Shown in pieces: positions 59,551 through 64,000 of a stretch of 64,000 nt of DNA. The stretch is from Bog-473 sp963843365 (GTDB lineage: Bacteria > Actinomycetota > Acidimicrobiia > Acidimicrobiales > RAAP-2), in assembly GCA_963843365.1 (NCBI GenBank), contig CAWJKG010000002.1:930001-994000 (forward strand). Direction: 5' to 3'. The translations under genes and the position numbers were made by a program. Numbering within the stretch: position 1 is the first letter of the stretch; each line of letters begins with the position of its first letter. Below the pieces are notes generated by a model. It worked only from the letters and a program-made list of their open reading frames with translations. It was not told the origin of the DNA and ran no database searches.

Positions 59551-60210
59551 TCAGGGGGTCAGCGTGCGGGCCGGCCGGCGGCGCCAGGTGTCGACGCAGC
59601 CGGGCGAGCAGAACAGCACCATGGACCCCCGCACATCGTGGGCGATCTCCTCCGCCGTGTCGTGGGTGAGGGGGAGCCCGCAGATCGGGTCGTGGGACCT
59701 GTCGGCACCGCTCGGCGCCAGGCGGATGCTGGCGGCGGGGACCGGCTTCTCGACGCCGCGCAGGGAGACGTGGGTCTCCGAGACGACCTCGCCCCAGCTC
59801 GGCAGGTGGTCCATGACGCCCGGAATCGCCAGCGCCTCGCCGGCCGCAGCCAGATCGCACAGACGCGAGGCGACGTTGACGCAGTGACCGACGTAGTCGT
59901 CGCCCTCCATGAGGATGACAGGGCCCGCCGTCATGCCCGAACGGATGGAGACCGTCTCGACCGCGCCGACCTCACCCACCACGTAGTGCAACTCCAGAAT
60001 CGTCTCGAGCAGCGGGCGCGTGTCGACGCACACGAGCATGACGCCGTCGCCGAGCCACTTGACGATGCGGACGCCCCGGCGCGAGCAGATGTCGCGCAGG
60101 AGTGCTCGGAAGGCGGTCAGCACATCGACGGCGCGTTCGTCGCCTTCGAGCTCGGTCAGAGCGGTGAAGCCCGACACGTCGACGAAGGCGAAGCTGCGAT
60201 GCACCCGCAC
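59551..60210 (-). CDS. Class III nucleotidyl cyclase with C-terminal YHS-like domain
   Basis: 219 residues from GTG 60210. Single cyclase domain: metal Asp 11 (FAFVDVSGFT), Lys 51 and Asp 55 (KWLGDGVM), Asn 112 and Arg 116 (VNVASRLCD), so the catalytic set looks complete. Residues about 172-210 form a YHS-like metal-binding motif (HDPICGLPL, then FCSPGCVDTW, Cys 177, 201 and 205). I do not know this fusion from characterised cyclases. It lies 148 nt from the GGDEF gene on the same strand. It makes cAMP or cGMP if active. Confidence 0.88.
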   Translation of the reverse strand: MRVHRSFAFVDVSGFTALTELEGDERAVDVLTAFRALLRDICSRRGVRIVKWLGDGVMLVCVDTRPLLETILELHYVVGEVGAVETVSIRSGMTAGPVILMEGDDYVGHCVNVASRLCDLAAAGEALAIPGVMDHLPSWGEVVSETHVSLRGVEKPVPAASIRLAPSGADRSHDPICGLPLTHDTAEEIAHDVRGSMVLFCSPGCVDTWRRRPARTLTP

Positions 60211-60270
60211 GCCGCAAATATTTCCATGTGGGGCGACGCCCGTCCCAATTGCGCGGGCGCCGGCCGAGAT

Positions 60271-60288
60271 GGTGGCCGCGGGGCCACC
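60271..60288. promoter_or_regulatory. Inverted repeat upstream of the SDR gene
   Basis: GGTGGCC-GCGG-GGCCACC has perfect 7-bp arms and ends 4 nt before the TACGAT -10 hexamer, so it occupies the promoter spacer. It is well placed for repression of the SDR pair. The gap is shared with the divergent cyclase gene. Confidence 0.45.
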
Positions 60289-60292
60289 CTCC

Positions 60293-60298
60293 TACGAT
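60293..60298 (+). promoter_or_regulatory. -10 element TACGAT, leaderless promoter
   Basis: TACGAT ends 6 nt before ATG 60305 of the SDR gene. Confidence 0.5.
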
Positions 60299-60304
60299 GT
60301 GCCC

Positions 60305-61084
60305 ATGGCATGGCCGGGGGGACAACTCGAGGACAAGGTCGTCCTGGTCAGCGGGGGCGCCTCCGACATCGGGCGCGCCACCGCGCTGCGGCTCTCCGCC
60401 GCTGGCGCCGCCGTGGCGATCGGCGACGTGTCGGCGGACGGCGCCGTCTCGGTGGCCGAGGAGGTCGAGAGCACCGGGGGCCGCGCCATCGGTGTGCCGT
60501 GCGACGTGCGCCGGGAGGAGTCCGTGGCCGCCTTCGTCGAGCGTGCCGTCGCGGCCTTCGGCACCGTCGACGCCATCGACCACAACGCGGCGTGGAGCCA
60601 TCCCCGCCTCGACACGGACGCCGTCGGCGTGGACCTCGGCGTATGGGAGCGGGCGATCGAGATCACGACGCGGGGTGCCCTCCTGCTGGCGCGGCACGCC
60701 GTTCCGGTGATGGCCGCCGGTGGCGGGGGCTCGGTGGTGATGATCTCGTCGGGGACGAGCACCATCGGCGAGTCCACGCGGGTGGCCTACGGGGCCGCCA
60801 AGGCCGCGCTCAACCAGCTGACGCGCCACTTGGCGGTCCGCTACGGGCGCGACGGGATCCGGGCCAACGCCATCGCGCCCGGCTTCATCGTGACGGAGAC
60901 GGCCGCCACGCTGGTCCCGGCCGACGTGCAGACGCGGCTGGCCGAGGCCAACCCCATGCGCCGGCTGGGGACGCCCGACGACATCGCACACGTCGTCGCG
61001 TTCTTGTGCAGCGACGACGCCGCCTACGTGAACGGCCAGGTGCTGCACGTGGACGGCGGCCATCAGATCGCCGGGATGATGTAG
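60305..61084 (+). CDS. SDR-family oxidoreductase
   Basis: 259 residues. Cofactor loop VSGGASDIGRAT (variant of TGxxxGIG with D in place of G/S), acidic IGDVSADG suggesting NAD, DHNAAW in place of NNAG, catalytic VVMISSGTS and YGAAK. The end YVNGQVLHVDGGHQIAG is typical. Its stop overlaps the next SDR start by 1 nt (TAGTG), so the pair is coupled and may catalyse consecutive steps on one substrate. Confidence 0.88.
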   Translation: MAWPGGQLEDKVVLVSGGASDIGRATALRLSAAGAAVAIGDVSADGAVSVAEEVESTGGRAIGVPCDVRREESVAAFVERAVAAFGTVDAIDHNAAWSHPRLDTDAVGVDLGVWERAIEITTRGALLLARHAVPVMAAGGGGSVVMISSGTSTIGESTRVAYGAAKAALNQLTRHLAVRYGRDGIRANAIAPGFIVTETAATLVPADVQTRLAEANPMRRLGTPDDIAHVVAFLCSDDAAYVNGQVLHVDGGHQIAGMM

Positions 61085-61956
61085 TGGCCGCAGACGGGAC
61101 CCGGCGGGTGGCGCTCGTGACCGGCGCCAGCCGCGGCATCGGCCGCTGCGCCGCCATCGCCCTGGCCCGGCGGGGCTGCGACGTCGTCATCACCGCCCGG
61201 ACGGTGCACGAAGGTGATGGGCGCGCCCACGCCTCGAGCACCCTCGTGCGCGACGAGCCCATGCCGATCGCCGGCAGCCTGGACAGCACGGCGGCCGAGA
61301 TCGAGGCGCTCGGGCGGACGTGCCTGGCCGTGCCGATGGACCTGATGGACCGGGGGTCCGTCGAGCGGGTGGCGGCGGTGGCCCTGGCCGACATGGGCCG
61401 GGTCGACATTCTGGTCAACAACGCCATCTACCAGGGCCCGGGCACCATGGACCGCATTCTGGACCTGCCGCTCGAGCTGGCCGAGCGCTGCCTGGTGGGC
61501 GACTACCTGCATCCGCTGCTGCTCACCCAGCTGCTGCTGCCCGGCATGCTCGGACGGGGGGAGGGCCGGCTCGTCAACATGCTCTCGGAGGCCGCCTTCA
61601 CGACCCCGCCCGCTCCCGCCGGCGCCGGCGGCTGGGGCGTGGCCTACGCGGCGGCCAAGGCCGCGTTCCACCGGGTGACCGACATGTGCCACGTGGAGTT
61701 CGCCTCCCAGGGCATTGCGGCCTTCTCCATCGCCCCCGGCCTGACGCTCACCGAGTCGATGCGGGCGTCGGGCATGGACGAGGTGCTGGTGGGCGCCGGA
61801 CACGTCCCGGCCCCGCCCGAGGTGGCGGGCGAGGTGGCGGCATGGCTGGCCGACGACGAGGCGGCGCTGCAGTACGCCGGCCAGATGGTGTCGTCGCGCA
61901 AGCTGTGCAAGGAGCTCGGGCTCGTGCCCGGCTTTCCTCCGCCCCGTTCGTCGTAG
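61084..61956 (+). CDS. SDR-family oxidoreductase
   Basis: 290 residues from GTG 61084. LVTGASRGIGRCAA with ITART after the second strand (Arg suggests NADP). There is an insertion of about 30 residues after that (EGDGRAHASSTLVRDEPMP). VNNAIYQGPG and YAAAKAAFHRV with catalytic Tyr-Lys; VNMLSEAAF gives the Ser. It overlaps the upstream SDR by 1 nt. The substrate is unknown. Confidence 0.88.
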   Translation: MAADGTRRVALVTGASRGIGRCAAIALARRGCDVVITARTVHEGDGRAHASSTLVRDEPMPIAGSLDSTAAEIEALGRTCLAVPMDLMDRGSVERVAAVALADMGRVDILVNNAIYQGPGTMDRILDLPLELAERCLVGDYLHPLLLTQLLLPGMLGRGEGRLVNMLSEAAFTTPPAPAGAGGWGVAYAAAKAAFHRVTDMCHVEFASQGIAAFSIAPGLTLTESMRASGMDEVLVGAGHVPAPPEVAGEVAAWLADDEAALQYAGQMVSSRKLCKELGLVPGFPPPRSS

Positions 61957-61959
61957 CGC

Positions 61960-62853
61960 TCAGGACTGCTCGGGCCGCGGCAGCCCCATGGGGTTGGGGA
62001 AGGGCACCAGCCCCGATCCCGCCACATCGGCCGCGCAGGCGCCGAGTGCACCGAGGAGCTCGGCCAGCGCCTGGTCGCTCAGGCCGGCGTAGGCGGGCTC
62101 GGCCAGCTCGTCGGTCAGCTCCTCCACCCGGCCGTGCAGGGTGCGTCCGGCGTCGGTGACGCGGCCGTCCGCGTGCAGCAGGCCCGCCCGGGTGAGCGCC
62201 GCGGTCGCCGCGTCCCAGGCCGACTCGCTCCAGCCGCGGTTGTCGCGCAGCAGCTCCACCGGGACGGCCTTCGTCCCGGCCGCCAGCACATGGGCCTGGA
62301 GGCCGCTGATGCCGTGGACCACGAGTGCGGCGACATGCCCGTCCCCGCGGTGCTCCCGCAGGGTGGTGCAGGCCTGCCACACCTCGCCGAGGCCCCCGGT
62401 GCCCAGCGCGGTCGCAATGCGGGGCCACAGCGACCGGTTGGCCGCCCCCAGGACCCGCCCGGGCGCGCCGGCGTTGGCCGCGGCGCGGCGCAACAGCGGC
62501 AGGGCGGCCAGCAACGCGGACCGGGCCTCGACCCGGCAGACCTCGCCGAGCACCTCCGCCGCCGCGATGGCGCGGACCCGGCACAGGGTCTCGGGCGCCA
62601 CCGTGTCCCAGCACCCCGGCACGGCCCGGGCGACCATGGCGGGATGGAAGTTGTAGAAGGCGGCCGCCACCGGGCCGGCCCCCGCACGGCCGAGCGGAGC
62701 GGCACGCGCCGCGAAGTAGCCGGCCCAGAAGCCGCGCAGCCCTGCGTCGCGGAGGGCGGCGCGGCACTCGGGGGCGAAGTAGGTGACGGCGTGGACGGTT
62801 TCGACGGCGACCCACAGGTCGCGCGCGGTGGGCCGGCCCCGCCGTGGGGTCAG
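61960..62853 (-). CDS. SCO6745/SalK-like helical protein
   Basis: About 297 residues. LWVAVETVHAVTYFAPECRAALRDAGLRGFWAGYFAARAAPLG and FYNFHPAMVARAVP are typical of the SCO6745 family, and the C-terminal part (WDAATAALTRAGLLHADGRVTDAGRTLHGRVEELTDEL) resembles a winged helix. Function unknown. No ATG, GTG or TTG precedes the conserved start in frame; CTG 62853 overlaps the qcrB stop as CTGA and is the only candidate. It is therefore probably coupled to qcrB translation. The stop is 4 nt from the convergent SDR. Confidence 0.78.
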   Translation of the reverse strand: MTPRRGRPTARDLWVAVETVHAVTYFAPECRAALRDAGLRGFWAGYFAARAAPLGRAGAGPVAAAFYNFHPAMVARAVPGCWDTVAPETLCRVRAIAAAEVLGEVCRVEARSALLAALPLLRRAAANAGAPGRVLGAANRSLWPRIATALGTGGLGEVWQACTTLREHRGDGHVAALVVHGISGLQAHVLAAGTKAVPVELLRDNRGWSESAWDAATAALTRAGLLHADGRVTDAGRTLHGRVEELTDELAEPAYAGLSDQALAELLGALGACAADVAGSGLVPFPNPMGLPRPEQS

Positions 62854-64000
62854 CGGCTGACCTGCCGGGCGCCGGTGGGCGAGCTCTCCGGCTGCCGGAT
62901 GCCGCCGTTGTTCAGGGGCTCGATGTCGATGCGCACCGGCACCGGCTCGGGCTCGAGCTCCTGGCGCTCGTCGCCGGGCCGCGGCTCCGACGGGACGGTC
63001 GAGTACTCGCCTTCCGCCGAAAGCCGCACGATCAGCGCGCGCTTGCGCTGGCCGATGCCGCGCACGCCCTGCATCTCGCGGCACAGCTGGTAGGCAACGA
63101 GGCCGCTGATGATCGGGACGACGAAGACGGCGATGCGGAAGAACCAGAGCACCGCGTTCAGCGACACATGGAAGAAGTTGGCCAGCACGTCCGTGGAGCT
63201 GGCGGCGAAGAGCGTGAACAGCAACGCGAAGAACGCGACGCCGAAGGCCGTCCGCTTGGGTCTGTCCCGTGGCCGATCGAGCAGGTTGTGCATCGCCGTG
63301 TCTCCCGTGAACTTGACCTCGATGGCGGGCCACAGCATGGCGACGGTGAAGATCAGGCCCGGGAAGACGACGGCGGGGAGGAAGACCTCGAGCGGGACGG
63401 TGTGGCCCCAGAAGGCCAGCTCCCACGACGGCATGATGCGCAGCGCGCCGTCGAGCCAGCCCATGTACCAGTCCGGCTGGACCGCATAGGAGATCTTGGA
63501 CGCGTCGTAGGAACCGAACTGCCAGATCGGGTTGATCTGGGCGAAGGCGCCGAGCAGGGCGGTGGCCGCCGTCACCATGAAGAGGAACCCGGTCGTCTTG
63601 GCCATGAAGGTCGGGAACATCGGCGAGCCGACCACGTTGTCCTCGGTCCGGCCCTCGCCCTTGAACTGGGTGTGCTTCTGGCGCACGAGCAGGCCGAGGT
63701 GGGCCGAGAGCAGCCCGATCAGGACCAACGGGATGATCAGGACATGGATGATGAAGAAGCGCGGAATGATGATGCCGGTGCCCGGGAATTGGCCGCCCCA
63801 GAGGAACGTCACCAGGTAGCTGCCGACGAACGGGATCGACTCGGCGATGGAGTAGCCGATGCGCAGGCCGGTGCCCGAAATGAGGTCGTCGGGCAGCGAG
63901 TACCCGATGAAGCCCTCGAGGATGGCGAGGATCAGCATGGTGCTCCCGATCAGCCAGTTCGTCTCGCGAGGCTTGCGGAAGGCGCCGGTGAAGAAGATGC
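62850..64000 (-). CDS. qcrB: Cytochrome bc1 complex cytochrome b subunit, 5'-truncated
   Basis: 383 residues visible; the gene runs off the window. It retains the b-type heme histidines in FFIIHVLIIP and LLSAHLGLLVRQKH, the Qo-site PDWYMGW (actinobacterial form of PEWY) and the C-terminal helices, then a hydrophilic tail of about 70 residues. GAFRKPRETNWLIG and LEGFIGYSLPDDLISGTGLR mark the upstream part. It is the quinol-oxidising subunit of the bcc-aa3 supercomplex, the partner of ctaCDF. qcrA and qcrC should lie beyond 64000. Confidence 0.96.
   Translation of the reverse strand, partial: IFFTGAFRKPRETNWLIGSTMLILAILEGFIGYSLPDDLISGTGLRIGYSIAESIPFVGSYLVTFLWGGQFPGTGIIIPRFFIIHVLIIPLVLIGLLSAHLGLLVRQKHTQFKGEGRTEDNVVGSPMFPTFMAKTTGFLFMVTAATALLGAFAQINPIWQFGSYDASKISYAVQPDWYMGWLDGALRIMPSWELAFWGHTVPLEVFLPAVVFPGLIFTVAMLWPAIEVKFTGDTAMHNLLDRPRDRPKRTAFGVAFFALLFTLFAASSTDVLANFFHVSLNAVLWFFRIAVFVVPIISGLVAYQLCREMQGVRGIGQRKRALIVRLSAEGEYSTVPSEPRPGDERQELEPEPVPVRIDIEPLNNGGIRQPESSPTGARQVSR

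Noticed and set aside
1..64000. Phage, CRISPR, toxin-antitoxin or biosynthetic gene cluster other than mycofactocin
   Set aside because: I looked for repeats, integrases, capsid or defence genes, PKS/NRPS modules and tRNA genes and saw none.

Overview
The window is a GC-rich (roughly 70% G+C), tightly packed stretch of an actinobacterial chromosome. Gene content points to an uncultured-type Acidimicrobiia or related actinomycete: paired acyl-CoA dehydrogenases, a mycofactocin locus, an F420-type luciferase-like oxidoreductase, an actinobacterial aa3 oxidase (ctaC-ctaD-ctaF) and a bcc-type cytochrome b (qcrB), a DUF222/HNH protein and KstR-like TetR regulators. The class assignment is inference. 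I see no tRNA, rRNA, CRISPR array, insertion sequence or prophage.

Layout. 0-9 kb: steroid-ring catabolism genes (3' end of ipdA, ipdB, ipdC), a small HTH protein, a DUF35/thiolase-like pair, a FadA6-like thiolase, a secreted esterase and an acyl-CoA dehydrogenase pair. 9-11 kb: DNA alkylation repair (Ada-AlkA fusion, Ogt). 11-23 kb: SDR, lipoprotein, dienelactone hydrolase, an amidohydrolase/acyl-CoA dehydrogenase pair/LLM oxidoreductase operon, then a membrane protein, phosphatase, hydrolase, HNH protein and a DUF3533-like permease. 23-29 kb: a divergent FtsH-like AAA protease facing an aldehyde dehydrogenase, then a DinB protein, a sphingosine-phosphate-lyase-like PLP enzyme and a UBP zinc finger. 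29-38 kb: a mycofactocin island (mftA-B-C-E-SDR on the minus strand, mftF divergent, mftD and an NDMA-dependent alcohol dehydrogenase further on). 38-50 kb: cyclase-family hydrolase, divergent TetR pair, ABC exporter, D-aminoacylase, hydrolase, DedA, GH1 glucosidase, crotonase. 50-55 kb: TatA, an MBL-fold protein and the cytochrome oxidase operon. 55-64 kb: MFS transporter, VOC proteins, ArsR-SRPBCC regulator, GGDEF protein, nucleotidyl cyclase-YHS fusion, two SDRs, an SCO6745-like protein and truncated qcrB.

Two features run through the whole window. First, at least 17 start codons have a TANNNT hexamer ending 5-8 nt upstream, the signature of leaderless transcription; I used it to choose several starts. 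Second, about ten otherwise conserved genes are broken by single 1-2 nt indels, mostly in GC-rich homopolymers or CG runs, which looks more like sequencing or assembly error than gene decay. Candidate operators (perfect inverted repeats) lie in several promoter regions, including a 15-bp palindrome shared by the amidohydrolase operon and the aldehyde dehydrogenase gene.

How the genes fit together: the catabolic genes (CoA thioester beta-oxidation, steroid ring opening, SDRs, aldehyde dehydrogenase, mycofactocin-linked alcohol dehydrogenase) suggest a heterotroph living on steroids, alcohols and other hydrophobic organics, with electrons passing to a bcc-aa3 respiratory chain.
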